From assembly GCF_028898845.1 (NCBI RefSeq), contig NZ_CP118575.1, positions 314,326 through 378,325 of the forward strand: DNA of 64,000 nt, written 5' to 3'. Numbering within the stretch: the first letter of the stretch is position 1; every line of letters starts with the position of its first letter. The notes beneath the pieces were generated by a model, which was not told the origin of the DNA, made no database searches, and worked only from the letters and a program-made list of their open reading frames with translations. This DNA is from Streptomyces sp. WZ-12. GTDB lineage: Bacteria; Actinomycetota; Actinomycetes; Streptomycetales; Streptomycetaceae. Both the position numbers and the translations under genes were made by a program. Positions 1 to 8,934 of this stretch are shown in pieces.

Positions 1-165
1 GTTCGAGTCGGTCCCCGGGCCATGACGACGAGGTTGGCCAGGCTACGTTTGATGTGGGCCTATACCCACTCAACGCGGTTCAGGTCGGGTGAGTAAGCGG
101 GCAGTAAGAACATCGTCAGCCAGTCACGCTCGGCGCGCACCCTGCGGGACACGTGGGTGTTCCCT
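1..165 (-). pseudogene. IS630-family transposase, C-terminal fragment
   Basis: Read on the minus strand, this piece matches the C-terminal catalytic part of the IS630 transposase found complete at 12597-13764. It keeps the motif YSPDLN and the following KRSLANL segment. The tryptophan codon after VEWV is TAG here, so the frame is stopped. It runs off the left edge of the window and ends at about 165, where similarity to the complete copy stops. It is a non-functional relic. Confidence 0.75.
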
Positions 166-423
166 CATTGACGTAGACGCCGGGTGTGGTGGGGGCGGCG
201 AGGCATACGAGCCTAACCTTTCGGCGGTGACGAGCAGGACGCCAGCCATTCGGCCAGGTCACGTCAGTATCAGTGCCCACCGGGCCTGACGGCTACCCCT
301 CAGCGGGAACACTTAGCGGCCAGCCCCCTGCCCTCAAGACCGCCCCAAGATGCCGCCTGCCGTCGCATTCCCTGCCGGGGCGAGCCAGTCGGCCGGTCAG
401 GGGGCTGGGCGCCGACCGGGTGA
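166..423. other. no gene recognised between IS630 scrap and IS3-A
   Basis: About 260 bases with no convincing coding frame or conserved motif. The longest frames have unnatural composition and no ribosome-binding site. Confidence 0.5.
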
Positions 424-492
424 TGAGGTTCCCCCGAGATGCGGAGGATGGTGACAGAGGGTCAGATGGTTCTCATGAGAGGAACATCGACC

Positions 493-801
493 ATGGCTGC
501 CCCCAGGAAGTACTCGCTGGAGTTGCGCGAGCGTGCGGTGCGGATGTACCGGACCTCCGACCCGAAGCCCCAGATCAAGCGACTGGCTATCGAGCTCGGC
601 GTGCATCCCGAGGCCCTGCGCGGCTGGATCCGGCAGGCCGAGGCCGATGCCGGCGAGCGGGACGACCGGCTGACCAGCGACGAACGCGTCGAACTCGCCG
701 CGCTTCGCAAGGAGAACGCCCAGCTCAAGCGCGCGAACGAAGTTCTGCGGACGGCCTCGGCTTTTTTCGCGGCGCAACTCGACCCGACCCGGCCCAGGTG
801 A
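493..801 (+). CDS. IS3-A OrfA (HTH protein), copy 1
   Basis: 102 residues when started at ATG 493; an upstream in-frame ATG at 439 is possible. The start MAAPRKYSLELRERAV is the usual IS3 OrfA helix-turn-helix region, and the C-terminal half (NAQLKRANEVLR) is a leucine-zipper-like coiled coil used for dimerisation. The frame ends in [12 protein letters not shown] and a stop that overlaps the OrfB start. A run of six T at 764-769 in the context GGCTTTTTTC is a plausible -1 slippage site for making the OrfAB transposase. Confidence 0.9.
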   Translation: MAAPRKYSLELRERAVRMYRTSDPKPQIKRLAIELGVHPEALRGWIRQAEADAGERDDRLTSDERVELAALRKENAQLKRANEVLRTASAFFAAQLDPTRPR

Positions 802-1715
802 CGGGGCTCCTCGACGAGCACCCTGACCTGGGAGTCGAGTGCGTCCTGCGGGAACTGCACATCGCCTCCTCCACCTACTACCGCTGGCGCCGCGCCGAGA
901 AGCAGCCGTGCGAGCGGCGGCGTCGCGACGTCGAGCTGACCGAGCGGATCAAGGAGATCCACACCGAGTCCGGCGGGATCTACGGCTCTCCGCGCGTGCA
1001 TGCCGTGCTGAAACGCGAGGGCACACGCGTGGGCCGCAAGCGGGTCGAGCGCCTGATGCGCGAGGCCGACCTGGCGGGCATCAGCCCGCGCCGCACAGGC
1101 TTCACGCGCCGGGATCCGAAGGCCACACTCGCCCCGGACCTGGTCAACCGGGACTTCACCGCACCGGCGCCGAACCGGCTGTGGGTCACCGACCTGACGA
1201 TGATCTCGACCGGCGAGGGCCCGCTGTGGCTGTCGGCGATCCGGGACGCGTTCTCCCGCCGGGTGGTGGCCTGGGAGACCTCCGCCCGCGCGGACGCCGA
1301 CCTGGTCCTGACCACGCTGGAGTACGCCCTCGCGTCCCGCGAGGTCGAGCCCGGCAAGCTCATCCACCATGCCGACCACGGCTGTCAGTACACATCCATC
1401 AAGCTCACAACTCGCCTGCTGCGGGCAGGAGTTGACGCGTCCATGGGCTCCGTCGGGGACAGCCACGACAACGCCCTCGCGGAGAACCTGTGGATGCTGA
1501 TCAAGACCGAGTGCGTGCGCGGCCGCGTCTTCGCCACACGTGCCGAGGCGAACCTCGCGCTCTTCGAGTACACAGACGGCTTCTATAACTCCCGCCGCAC
1601 CCAGGAACGACTCGGCTTCCCCAGCCCGATCGAATTCGAGGAGAAGTACTACGCCGAGCAGGCAACGGCCGAACGAGCGAACCTGAAACCCCGTCAACCC
1701 CTCCTGACCAGCTGA
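798..1715 (+). CDS. IS3-A OrfB (DDE transposase), copy 1
   Basis: 305 residues from GTG 798, overlapping the OrfA stop (GTGA). It has the IS3 HTH_21 segment near the N-terminus (SSTYYRWRRAEK, then GIYGSPRVHAVLKREG) and an rve integrase core with the DDE residues in WVTD, HHADHG and DNALAE. The C-terminus carries NSRRTQERLGF and PIEFEEKYY, as expected for IS3. Its frame is -1 relative to OrfA, consistent with programmed frameshifting at the T run. The copy looks intact. Confidence 0.93.
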   Translation: MTGLLDEHPDLGVECVLRELHIASSTYYRWRRAEKQPCERRRRDVELTERIKEIHTESGGIYGSPRVHAVLKREGTRVGRKRVERLMREADLAGISPRRTGFTRRDPKATLAPDLVNRDFTAPAPNRLWVTDLTMISTGEGPLWLSAIRDAFSRRVVAWETSARADADLVLTTLEYALASREVEPGKLIHHADHGCQYTSIKLTTRLLRAGVDASMGSVGDSHDNALAENLWMLIKTECVRGRVFATRAEANLALFEYTDGFYNSRRTQERLGFPSPIEFEEKYYAEQATAERANLKPRQPLLTS

Positions 1716-1746
1716 TCAGCGCCTCCCGAACGACGGGGGAACCTCA

Positions 1747-1960
1747 GAGCGAGAGCCGCGGCCGAAGATGATCGACGCGTTCCTGGAGAAGGTCGAGGAG
1801 TGGGTCGAGCAGTCGAAGGCAACGATCCGCGCCGATGTGGTCCACGAGAAGCTGGTGAAGATGGGCTACCTCGGCAGCGCACGCTCGACGAGGCGGGCGG
1901 TGAACGCGGCGAAAACGGCCTGGAAGGCAGGCAAGCGCCGCACCTACCGGCCGTGGGTCC
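1747..1960 (+). pseudogene. istA: IS21-family IstA, N-terminal-half fragment
   Basis: The frame through ATG 1768 matches the IstA segment at 63660-63850, for example EEWVEQSKATIRAD and KAGKRRTYRPWV. Its 5' end is lost to IS3-A and its 3' side is cut at about 1960 by the recombinase cassette. The same istA resumes at about 5827 with GRWLQFDWGEGP, so the cassette lies between the TYRPW and QFDWG motifs. Confidence 0.85.
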
Positions 1961-1965
1961 CTTCT

Positions 1966-1975
1966 CTGAACTACG
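1966..1975. repeat. terminal inverted repeat of recombinase cassette, left
   Basis: CTGAACTACG, the exact reverse complement of 5809-5818. It sits about five bases inside the cassette end and is a candidate recombinase-binding site. Confidence 0.6.
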
Positions 1976-1988
1976 AAATGGCCCTGTT

Positions 1989-4502
1989 TTATTGAGATTT
2001 AAGATGGTTCTTCGGGCCGGAGCTGGTAGTGATCTGGCGGCCCGCGACGTCGGGGAATGTGGGCATGCCGAGGTTGACGGCTGCGGTGCGGCTGGCAATG
2101 AGGTTGTCGAGCTGTGCGAGTTTGGCGTTCGCCGCGGCCAGGCTGACCTTGAGTCCTTCGGCTTCGCCGGCCCAGCCTTCGCGTTCGGCTTCGGCGATGC
2201 GGGCGAGGAGGTTGTCACGGATGCCCACGAGTCGTGACCGTTGGGCCGGGTCGGCCCGCAGGAGCGGGCATCGGATGCAACTGTGCTCGTGAATGCAGCT
2301 GGTGCCGTAGGCTCGTCCGCAGTCACCGAGTGCGACTTTGCGGCGTTCGAAGTGCCCGAGGAAATCCTCCCATTCCTCCTCGGTGGGGCTGCGGTATTCC
2401 TCGCTCGGACGTAGTTCCCGGCGGCGGGCGATGAACGCCCGGTGCCCGGTAATAGCCTCCTCGGGATAGACGGCCTTGTAGCCCATGGTCGTGTTGATGT
2501 CGCGGTGGCCCAGAACCAGTTGGGCGATGTGCGGTGGCATCCCGTTCATGACGGCGTCCGTGGTGAAGATTCGCCGGAAGTCGTGCGGAGCGAAGTGCAG
2601 CGGTCTCCCGGTCGTGTCGGTGAACCCGGTGGCGGCGAGGGCGTCCTGCAGGAGGGTGCGGATACCATCGATAGGGATGGGCCTGTCCTCCAGTCCGATC
2701 TTGCGCTGGAACAGCAGGGGCAGGGGCGGGTTCCAGACCTTCTCGTGGTGGTCGTAGGCGATCACGAGGGGGACGCTGCCGTCGGCGGTGCGGATGCGGC
2801 AGATGATCGCGGAGAGCACATCGGCGAGTTCCGGGGAGACGACCAGGAGCCGTTCCTCATCGGTCTTGGAAGGCGCGATCTGCAGCAACGGGACGAGTTC
2901 ACCGGTGCTCGGCAGCCGGTATTGGACCAGGCTGTGGTGCGAGATCTCACTCAGCTCCTCGATGCGCACTCCGGTCATCCGCAGAACCTCAACCGCAGCC
3001 CAGCCCCAGAAGGCGTTGCTCTCCTCACGGGCCAGGTTCCGGCGCCGCCCGGTGTCGAGTTCCTCTCCCCACAAGTGCGGCGAGTGTCGCTTGAGAACCG
3101 CGCGTCGGAGCGTCGTGCAGTCGGCGGTGAACACCTCGCCGGGGTGGGTGTGTCCGGCGGCCTCCAAGCGGGCGGCGGCTGCCTTCCGGTTCCGGTCAAC
3201 TGCGTCGATCAGCACCGGGAGGACGGGCAGACGTTCGCGGGTCCGCTGATCCATCCGGGCCTTTTGACGGGACTTCATCTTGCGGTGCTGGACGTCGTCG
3301 GCGCGGATCGGGCAAGGGACCGCCCAAGGCCCCCAGCGGGACGGCTCGTCCAGTGCCCACTGAGCGAGGTCGAGATAGAAGGCCCGCACTGTCATCAAGG
3401 TGTCGGAGGCGGTGGCCCTTTCCACCGTGGTTTCCACGACGTCGCCGTGCTCGTTGGTGGTGCGGACGGTGCGGGTCTGCAGGCGTCTCTTCCAACTGGC
3501 GGCAATGTCGGGAGGAAGCCGGAGCGAGTCGATGCCGGCATGGTGCTTTTCCAGGTCCTTCCAGAACCACAGCGCCAGCGCGGTCGCCAGGCCGGTCAGC
3601 GTGTTGTAGTCGATAGATGGCTGACGTTCCATCAAGTAGTCGACCAGCAGGTCGCGGACGGGACGGCAGGACAGGTCGTAGCGGTCGACGAGCTGTTCGG
3701 CGGTGAGCTGGCCCGGGAAGCGCGTGCTGAACATGCGGACCGAGGTCGGGGCGCCGGCGGGGAAGACGCCGAGGGAGTGCAGCAGCTGGTAGGAGAACGG
3801 GCTGTGCCGGCTGGCCTTGGCCGGTCCGGGGAAGACCTCCCGGCTGGTCTTCAGCAGTTCGAGGCAGTCGCCGGGGGTGACATCGGCGACCGTGCCGCCC
3901 TTGGCCGCCATGATGAGCGCGATCTTCTCGATCGCGGGCAGCACGGTGGAGTCGCCCACCGTGCTCGCCTTCCGCAGGGCCCGAAGAGAAGCGATGGCCT
4001 CGCCGTCGCGGACACGCTCCATTTCGTTCGCGATCCGCAGCGGCGAGGCCGTGGCCATCAGCCAGCCCAGGTCAGGCCGCAGGACGTCACCGCCGATCAG
4101 CTGGACCAGGCCCATGCCGAGGATGCTGAAGATCCGCTCTCCTCGTGGGCCGAGATTGTCGACGCTCTTCAGGTCGCTGATGAGCCGGGTCCGCCAGTCC
4201 ACACGTCCGTCGACGCCGACGCCGCTGGCGTCCCACCGTTCCTGCCAGGTGGTGCCGGGCTGCATCTCCAGCCAGTCGAGCACCTTGAGCAGGGTCAGTT
4301 TCCGGTTGCAGCGGGTCTTGGAGTCGTTCCCGAGGAACGGTGGCTTGAGCATCCGGGACACCACGGCGGCCCGGCTCTGCCGGGTCGCCGGCCAGCTCTT
4401 CGGGTTGGTCCGGGGCGGGAACTTCTTCCAGAGGGCGACGGCCTCCGCGCTGAGCTGCCAGGGGCGGGCGGCCACCGCCTCGGTGATGGCGCTGGTGGTC
4501 AC
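1989..4502 (-). CDS. large tyrosine recombinase, TnpB-like
   Basis: 837 residues when started at GTG 4502, whose codon overlaps the stop of the upstream recombinase; longer in-frame starts have shadow-like composition. The catalytic region is C-terminal: the first arginine in GVRIEELSE, the HxxR box in HDFRRIFTT, the second histidine in LGHRDINTTMGY, whose tyrosine would be the nucleophile. It is followed by a Cys/His cluster (CGRAYGTSCIHEHSCIRC) and a coiled-coil-like tail. A long N-terminal DNA-binding arm plus a zinc cluster is typical of TnpB of Tn554-type transposons. With the upstream gene it would catalyse cassette excision and integration. Confidence 0.87.
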   Translation of the reverse strand: MTTSAITEAVAARPWQLSAEAVALWKKFPPRTNPKSWPATRQSRAAVVSRMLKPPFLGNDSKTRCNRKLTLLKVLDWLEMQPGTTWQERWDASGVGVDGRVDWRTRLISDLKSVDNLGPRGERIFSILGMGLVQLIGGDVLRPDLGWLMATASPLRIANEMERVRDGEAIASLRALRKASTVGDSTVLPAIEKIALIMAAKGGTVADVTPGDCLELLKTSREVFPGPAKASRHSPFSYQLLHSLGVFPAGAPTSVRMFSTRFPGQLTAEQLVDRYDLSCRPVRDLLVDYLMERQPSIDYNTLTGLATALALWFWKDLEKHHAGIDSLRLPPDIAASWKRRLQTRTVRTTNEHGDVVETTVERATASDTLMTVRAFYLDLAQWALDEPSRWGPWAVPCPIRADDVQHRKMKSRQKARMDQRTRERLPVLPVLIDAVDRNRKAAAARLEAAGHTHPGEVFTADCTTLRRAVLKRHSPHLWGEELDTGRRRNLAREESNAFWGWAAVEVLRMTGVRIEELSEISHHSLVQYRLPSTGELVPLLQIAPSKTDEERLLVVSPELADVLSAIICRIRTADGSVPLVIAYDHHEKVWNPPLPLLFQRKIGLEDRPIPIDGIRTLLQDALAATGFTDTTGRPLHFAPHDFRRIFTTDAVMNGMPPHIAQLVLGHRDINTTMGYKAVYPEEAITGHRAFIARRRELRPSEEYRSPTEEEWEDFLGHFERRKVALGDCGRAYGTSCIHEHSCIRCPLLRADPAQRSRLVGIRDNLLARIAEAEREGWAGEAEGLKVSLAAANAKLAQLDNLIASRTAAVNLGMPTFPDVAGRQITTSSGPKNHLKSQ

Positions 4503-5782
4503 GGTCGCCTCCGGCCGAACAGCACGTCCAGGCTCTCGGGCCGGTAGTGCAGAGTCGGCTCCGAGGGCTCCGCCGGTTCCTCGGCCTGGCGACGGTGGTG
4601 AGCCAGGACGCTTTCGATGACGTCCTCGGTGGTGGGCGTGACGTACCGCTGAGTGGTGGATAGACGTGCATGTCCGAGTACCCATTGGACGTCCGTGATC
4701 GGCATCAGCGGGTCACGGGCGAGCCGGTAGGCCGCCGTGTGCCGTAGGTCGTGCAGCGACCAATCCGACCCCAGCGTGCTGTTCGCGCGGACGAACATCG
4801 CTCGCGCGGCATGGTAGTTGAGAGCACGAAACGGCCGTCGCAGCGTCCACCACAGCGGGTCGTCGGGGCCGGTGGGCACCAGTTCGTGCATCTGCTGCTG
4901 GTAGAGCCGCAGCCAGACGAACGCGTCCGGCGAAGCCGGCAGCTGCTGCAGGGCGCGCGAGCCCTTGCGTACCACCGTGACCAACTGGCGCCCCGGGTCC
5001 GTGCCGGAGCACAGCACCCCGAGCAGCTCGGAAGCCCTGGCCCCGGTGGAGATCCAGAAGGCGACCATGGCCCGGTCACGGTCCGAGGACAGCCGGGCGA
5101 ACAGCTCGTTGAACACCGCATCGGGGATCTGACGCGGGATCCGTTGCGGCTGCCGTGGTCGGAACAGTCCTGCCCGTTGCGGGCGCCATGGCTCCATCGG
5201 GTTGTGGTGCGCGTTCACTCGCGGAGTCCTGGCCAGCGGGAACGGGTTGACCAGCGGACCGGTCCCGGCCTCCAGATGGTGGGCGTAGAAGCTGCGGAGC
5301 ACCGTCTCGCTGTGCGCGACCGTCGACGCCGCGTACGTCGTCCCGACCGGCCGCTTCCCGGTGATCGGATTCGTGCCCCGGGCGACCGGCCGAACAGCCG
5401 ACGACGAGGTCGATGCCGAACTCCGGTGCGGCCGAGGAGGCTTGGCCGTGATCTGAATCCACCGGGAGAAGTCGCGGGCCTCGATCCGGGTCGCCTCGTT
5501 CCACGGCACCTCGACCGCCCACAAGAAGCGGAACCAGCGCAGCAGGTCCATGCCGTACGAACGCTGAGTCGTCGCAGGCCGCCCGGCCGCCTGCAGATCC
5601 TTCATGTACGCAGCCGCCGCCCCCACCATCGCCCCGGCAGGATCCACCAGACGATACGGCTCCCACGGGTCACCACTCTCCACGAGCGCACCCACCCGGG
5701 ACACCACCAGTGAACCCAAGTCCCTTGAGACATCCTCACGTTCGAGCATGTCAGGGGACGGTAGCCAGCCCGCCTCCGCCAT
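4499..5782 (-). CDS. tyrosine recombinase, TnpA-like
   Basis: 427 residues. The full tyrosine recombinase catalytic set is visible: R249 in STGARASELLG, H344 and R347 in HDLRHT, H371 in LGHARLST and Y380 in TQRY. The N-terminal 200 residues form the core-binding and arm-binding region. The gene ends in a 4-base overlap with the larger recombinase, so the two are translationally coupled. No third small gene (TnpC-like) is present in this cassette. Confidence 0.9.
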   Translation of the reverse strand: MAEAGWLPSPDMLEREDVSRDLGSLVVSRVGALVESGDPWEPYRLVDPAGAMVGAAAAYMKDLQAAGRPATTQRSYGMDLLRWFRFLWAVEVPWNEATRIEARDFSRWIQITAKPPRPHRSSASTSSSAVRPVARGTNPITGKRPVGTTYAASTVAHSETVLRSFYAHHLEAGTGPLVNPFPLARTPRVNAHHNPMEPWRPQRAGLFRPRQPQRIPRQIPDAVFNELFARLSSDRDRAMVAFWISTGARASELLGVLCSGTDPGRQLVTVVRKGSRALQQLPASPDAFVWLRLYQQQMHELVPTGPDDPLWWTLRRPFRALNYHAARAMFVRANSTLGSDWSLHDLRHTAAYRLARDPLMPITDVQWVLGHARLSTTQRYVTPTTEDVIESVLAHHRRQAEEPAEPSEPTLHYRPESLDVLFGRRRP

Positions 5783-5808
5783 GTCCGAAGAACAAGAAGA
5801 GAACCTCC

Positions 5809-5818
5809 CGTAGTTCAG
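5809..5818. repeat. terminal inverted repeat of recombinase cassette, right
   Basis: CGTAGTTCAG, the exact reverse complement of 1966-1975, just inside the junction with the resumed istA frame. Confidence 0.6.
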
Positions 5819-5826
5819 TCAACACG

Positions 5827-6966
5827 CCAGAGCCGGGCCGATGGCTCCAGTTCGACTGGGGCGAGGGCCCGCGGATCAGGGGCCGGCGGACCTGGTTGTT
5901 CTGCGCGTGGCTGTCCTGGTCGCGGTTCCGGGTCGTGATCCCGGTCTGGGACTGCACGTTGGGCACGCTGGTGGCATGCCTGGACACCACGTTGCGGCGG
6001 ATCGGCGGGGCACCGACCTACGTCCTGACGGACAACGCGAAGACGGTGACCGTCGAGCACATCGCCGGGATCCCGGTGCGGCACCCGCAGATGGTCGCCG
6101 CGGGCCGGCATTACGGCTGCCAGGTGGTCAGTTGCGTTCCCTACGACCCCGAGTCGAAGGGCGGCGCGGAGGCCACGGTCCGCATCGCGAAGGCCGACCT
6201 GGTGCCCACCAGCGCGAACCTGCTGGCCGCCTACGACACCTTCGCCGAGCTCGCCGATGCCTGCCTGACCTGGTGCGATGCAGTGAACTCCCGCCGCCAC
6301 CGGGCGACCGGACAGATACCCGCCGACCGCCTCGATATCGAACGCACCACCCTGCACATACTGCCCATCGAGCCGCTCGCGCTCGCGCTGGGCGAGGAAC
6401 GACTGGTCGGCTCGGACCGCACCATCAGCTTCAACTCGGTGCGTTACTCGACCCCGCCGGGCTATACGGGCGCGAGGGTGTGGTGCCGGGTGGTCGGCGA
6501 GGAACTTTCCATCACCGCCCGCACCAACTCCGGTGACCTGTCGGAGATTTGGCGCCACCAGCTCTCCACTCCGGGTGCTCCACAGATCATCGACGAGCAC
6601 TACCCCGACCATCCCGATGGCCGCAGTGTTCACCAGCCGCGGCTGTAGCCCCGCTCGGAAGCGGAGATCGCGTTCGTGGGCATCGGCTCCGGCGCGGGCC
6701 GCTGGCTCAAGGAAGCCGGACCCGCCGGAGCGGTCCGCATCCGCTCCAAGATGGCCCGCGCGGTCGAGCTGGCCACCGTCCTGGGCAACGACAGAGTCGA
6801 CCAGGCCCTCGGCCTGGCGGCCACGGCCGGACGCTTCGCCGACGGCGACCTCCTCTCGATCCTGGGACACATCGCGGATAGCAAGCCCGCCGGCGAGGTC
6901 GTCCGCGCGGACGAGGCCCACTCCGTCCAGAACGGAACCATCGGCTGGCAGGCACTCGGCCGCTGA
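5827..6966 (+). pseudogene. istA: IS21-family IstA, C-terminal fragment with stop codon
   Basis: This is the continuation of the istA interrupted at 1960. It starts at GRWLQFDWGEGP, carries the rve/DDE core (VLTDNAKTV, then PYDPESKGGAEA with the catalytic glutamate) and the downstream beta-rich region. An in-frame TAG at 6646-6648 splits the C-terminal 106 residues, which continue in the same frame to 6966 (GRWLKEAG, RFADGDLLSIL). The gene therefore carries three lesions: loss of the 5' end to IS3-A, the cassette insertion, and the stop. Confidence 0.87.
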
Positions 6967-7026
6967 CCCAACAGCCCATCTCTCAACACGTTTTGACGAT
7001 TCCTTCCCCAAGAGAACGGCACCTCC

Positions 7027-7800
7027 ATGAGTTTTCCCAGCGCGCCCGCCCTCCCCGAGGAACTCGACAAGCTCATGCGCCGCATGCGGCTGCCCCATAT
7101 GCGCAAGGCGGCCCCCGATGTCCTGGCCACCGCGCGGGCTCAACGCTGGGACCCCGCCGAGGTGTTGCGGCTGCTGATAGCCGAAGAGGTCACCGGCCGC
7201 GACGCGGCCACCCGCCGCCTGCGGCGGTCCTCGGCGAACTTCCCCACCGGCAAGACCCTGGGCTCCTGGCGGGCCGAGGACTCCACCATCCCCGAGCCCA
7301 CCCAGAACTCCCTGATCACCCTGGAATGGATCGGCCGCGCCGAGAACTTGGTGATCGCCGGCCCGAGCGGCACAGGGAAAAGTCACTTCACCGAGGGACT
7401 CGCCCAAGCCGCGATCGAGAAGGACATGAGGGTGTCCTGGTTCACCCTGGAGACCCTCGCTGCCGCGATCGGGAAGTCGAAGGTCGATGGGTCCACGGCA
7501 CGGACCGTCGCCCGGATCTGCCGGGCCGATTTGATCGTCATTGATGACATTGGCCTGCTGCCGGTCGGCGAGGACGCCGCCGAGGCGTTCTACCGGATCA
7601 TCGACGCCGCCTACGAGCGTCGCTCCATCGCGGTGACCAGCAACATCCACCCCTCGGGCTTCGACACGATCATGCCCAAGACCCTCGCAGGGGCGAGCAC
7701 CGACCGTCTCATGCACCACGCTCACCTCGTGACCACCTCCGGCGACTCACATCGCCTCGCCGAGGCCCTCGCCGGGAAGGGAGTGGTCCCCTTGAACTGA
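7027..7800 (+). CDS. istB: IS21-family IstB ATPase
   Basis: 257 residues from ATG 7027. It has an AAA+ P-loop (GPSGTGKSH, about residue 117), a Walker B (LIVIDDIG) and the IstB C-terminal motif TSNIHPSGFD. IstB is the target-selecting helper ATPase of IS21 transposition. It is intact although its partner istA upstream is broken; it could act only with an istA supplied elsewhere. Confidence 0.92.
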   Translation: MSFPSAPALPEELDKLMRRMRLPHMRKAAPDVLATARAQRWDPAEVLRLLIAEEVTGRDAATRRLRRSSANFPTGKTLGSWRAEDSTIPEPTQNSLITLEWIGRAENLVIAGPSGTGKSHFTEGLAQAAIEKDMRVSWFTLETLAAAIGKSKVDGSTARTVARICRADLIVIDDIGLLPVGEDAAEAFYRIIDAAYERRSIAVTSNIHPSGFDTIMPKTLAGASTDRLMHHAHLVTTSGDSHRLAEALAGKGVVPLN

Positions 7801-7822
7801 CCCCCACCCCCAGGAACACCAC

Positions 7823-7883
7823 TGGCCACACGCCTGGATTTCTGATGGCCACCAGCCTGGTCATCCACCGGCCACCTACCTGG
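7823..7883. repeat. three direct repeats at IS21 right end
   Basis: Three 15-bp copies of TGGCCACnnnCCTGG start at 7823, 7846 and 7869 (the first base of the third is C), exactly 23 bp apart. A fourth partial match, TGGCCG, lies at 7893. Repeated transposase-binding sites at the ends are characteristic of IS21 elements, so this is taken as the right end of the element carrying istB. Confidence 0.75.
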
Positions 7884-7905
7884 GCATCTCAATGGCCGTT
7901 GACAA

Positions 7906-8117
7906 TTCAGGCAATTCAGCTTTCGCCCTATCACGCGGGTCCCCCAGAGCACCGTCCCTTACGCCTGGACCCGGTCTCTGATTTCCTGGCATGCTACGGT
8001 CCCCTTCACCTTTCGGATCCAGGTAAGCCATTGGACCCAAGAACCTCCCTCCGAGTTCCTCCCGGTTATGCCGGGGATACGACGGGGCGCCTCGTGGCGC
8101 ACTGAAAACGCTCGATC
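7906..8117. other. no gene recognised downstream of IS21
   Basis: About 210 bases without a supportable coding frame. It separates the IS21 end from the first host-like gene. Confidence 0.45.
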
Positions 8118-8480
8118 TTGCCAGTGGTCGTAGGCGAGCGCGGCTTCGTCAGGCGCTGGGTGATGCCGTTCTCGCGGCAGATCCCGACCGCGCCGAACCC
8201 CAAGGACGGCGAGAAGAGCCTGGACTGGTACTACGGCCTGAACCACTTCCAGTACCGCGTCGTCGGCGAGAAGCGCGGCGACCAAGTCACCTATCACGTC
8301 GACGTGCAAAAGCGATACGACTGGGGTATCCCCAGCGAGCACCGCCGCACCCAGACCGCCTTCGGAGGTCCCTTCAAGATGGAGCTGGAGCAAGCCGACC
8401 TGGCCCACCTCAACACCACAGGTTTGGCGCGGGACTTCGACGTCAAAGGCAGCTCCGGGCAGATGCAGACCACCTTGTGA
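8118..8480 (+). CDS. hypothetical protein, probable C-terminal remnant
   Basis: 120 residues with natural composition, rich in aromatic residues (DWYYGLNHFQYRVVGE, VDVQKRYDWG, LARDFDVKGSS). It resembles the C-termini of large uncharacterised Streptomyces proteins, possibly polymorphic-toxin or secreted types, as a memory-based impression only. The TTG-type start has no good ribosome-binding site, which fits a 5'-truncated gene next to mobile DNA. No catalytic motif was recognised. Confidence 0.45.
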   Translation: MPVVVGERGFVRRWVMPFSRQIPTAPNPKDGEKSLDWYYGLNHFQYRVVGEKRGDQVTYHVDVQKRYDWGIPSEHRRTQTAFGGPFKMELEQADLAHLNTTGLARDFDVKGSSGQMQTTL

Positions 8481-8610
8481 GCCCCCGCTACGTTGGCCGG
8501 CACACCGGTGCGCCGGCACCCGACCCCAACAAACCCCCGGCTGCGCCACGCCCCCGGCGCCAGCCAGGAACGGGAGGCGTCGATCGAGGCAAGGTTAAGA
8601 AGACCGCCCT

Positions 8611-8742
8611 GTGGGGGCCCTCGCCCTGTGTCTTGCGCTGTCCATCGCCGTTCTCGTTGGCCTCGTGCAAGGTTTCTACGAGATGGGCCATCCGCCTGGT
8701 GGCTGGTGTCAGGACAACTCGGTGTCCTGTGTCCACCGTTGA
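8611..8742 (+). CDS. small single-span membrane protein, candidate
   Basis: 43 residues from GTG 8611, too short for routine gene finding. The N-terminal half is a hydrophobic helix (LALCLALSIAVLVGLVQG) followed by a short tail with two cysteines (GWCQDNSVSCVHR). The composition is natural for a small actinobacterial membrane protein, but no strong ribosome-binding site is seen and an upstream in-frame stop fixes it as short. The call is tentative. Confidence 0.33.
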   Translation: MGALALCLALSIAVLVGLVQGFYEMGHPPGGWCQDNSVSCVHR

Positions 8743-8811
8743 GCATCCGCGTCGGGTTCATTCCGGTGCGCTGGGCCAGTCGTTTCTCGGCAGGTGCAGT
8801 GGCCTCCGCGG

Positions 8812-8842
8812 CCGGGAGTGATTACGCCGTAATCACTCCCGG
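8812..8842. promoter_or_regulatory. parS-like palindrome site 1 (31 bp)
   Basis: A perfect 31-bp palindrome with one central base; the core GTGATTACGCCGTAATCAC is at 8818-8836. It lies about 100 bp past the 3' end of parB. The core recurs at 9170, 9218, 11307 and 12366, all within the parAB island, so it is a strong candidate centromere (parS) or ParB/ParA operator. Confidence 0.75.
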
Positions 8843-8934
8843 GGCCGATTCTGACGGCACAAGGCCATACGCATACGTATCAGGCCCCGCTCCCCCACCA
8901 GAGGCAGGGTGCGGGGACTGACAGCCATGTCGAG

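Larger units (their letters stand above)
424..1746 (+). mobile_element. IS3-family element IS3-A, complete copy 1
   Basis: A complete 1323-bp element. The left end begins TGAGGTTCCCCCG and the right end is its inverted counterpart, imperfect inside (terminal match of about 25 bp). Two overlapping frames encode OrfA and OrfB. The three bases on either side differ (TGA and GAG), so no target duplication is visible; this copy may have been moved or left by recombination. It truncates the 5' part of an IS21 istA gene, which resumes at 1747. Confidence 0.93.
1961..5826 (-). mobile_element. Tn554-like two-recombinase cassette inserted in istA
   Basis: A 3.9-kb segment interrupts an IS21 istA gene precisely: the reading frame of istA is recognisable immediately before and after it. 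It carries two overlapping tyrosine-recombinase genes on the minus strand. Ten-base inverted repeats lie near its two ends (CTGAACTACG at 1966-1975 and CGTAGTTCAG at 5809-5818). No target duplication could be defined, as expected for Tn554-type site-specific insertion. The exact ends are uncertain by several bases because CC occurs on both sides. Confidence 0.75.

Noticed and set aside
273..1715. 480-residue frame covering all of IS3-A
   Set aside because: Only the part after 798 is the real OrfB; the upstream part is the out-of-frame reading of OrfA and flank.
2442..4547. 701-residue plus-strand open frame
   Set aside because: Antisense shadow of the large recombinase; composition rich in Gly/Arg/Val repeats and no ribosome-binding site.
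5815..7725. 636-residue minus-strand open frame
   Set aside because: It lies antisense to istA and istB, whose motifs are clear on the plus strand.
7823..7883. CRISPR-like spaced repeats
   Set aside because: Three 15-bp repeats at 23-bp intervals directly after istB fit IS21 terminal binding sites; spacers are only 8 bp.
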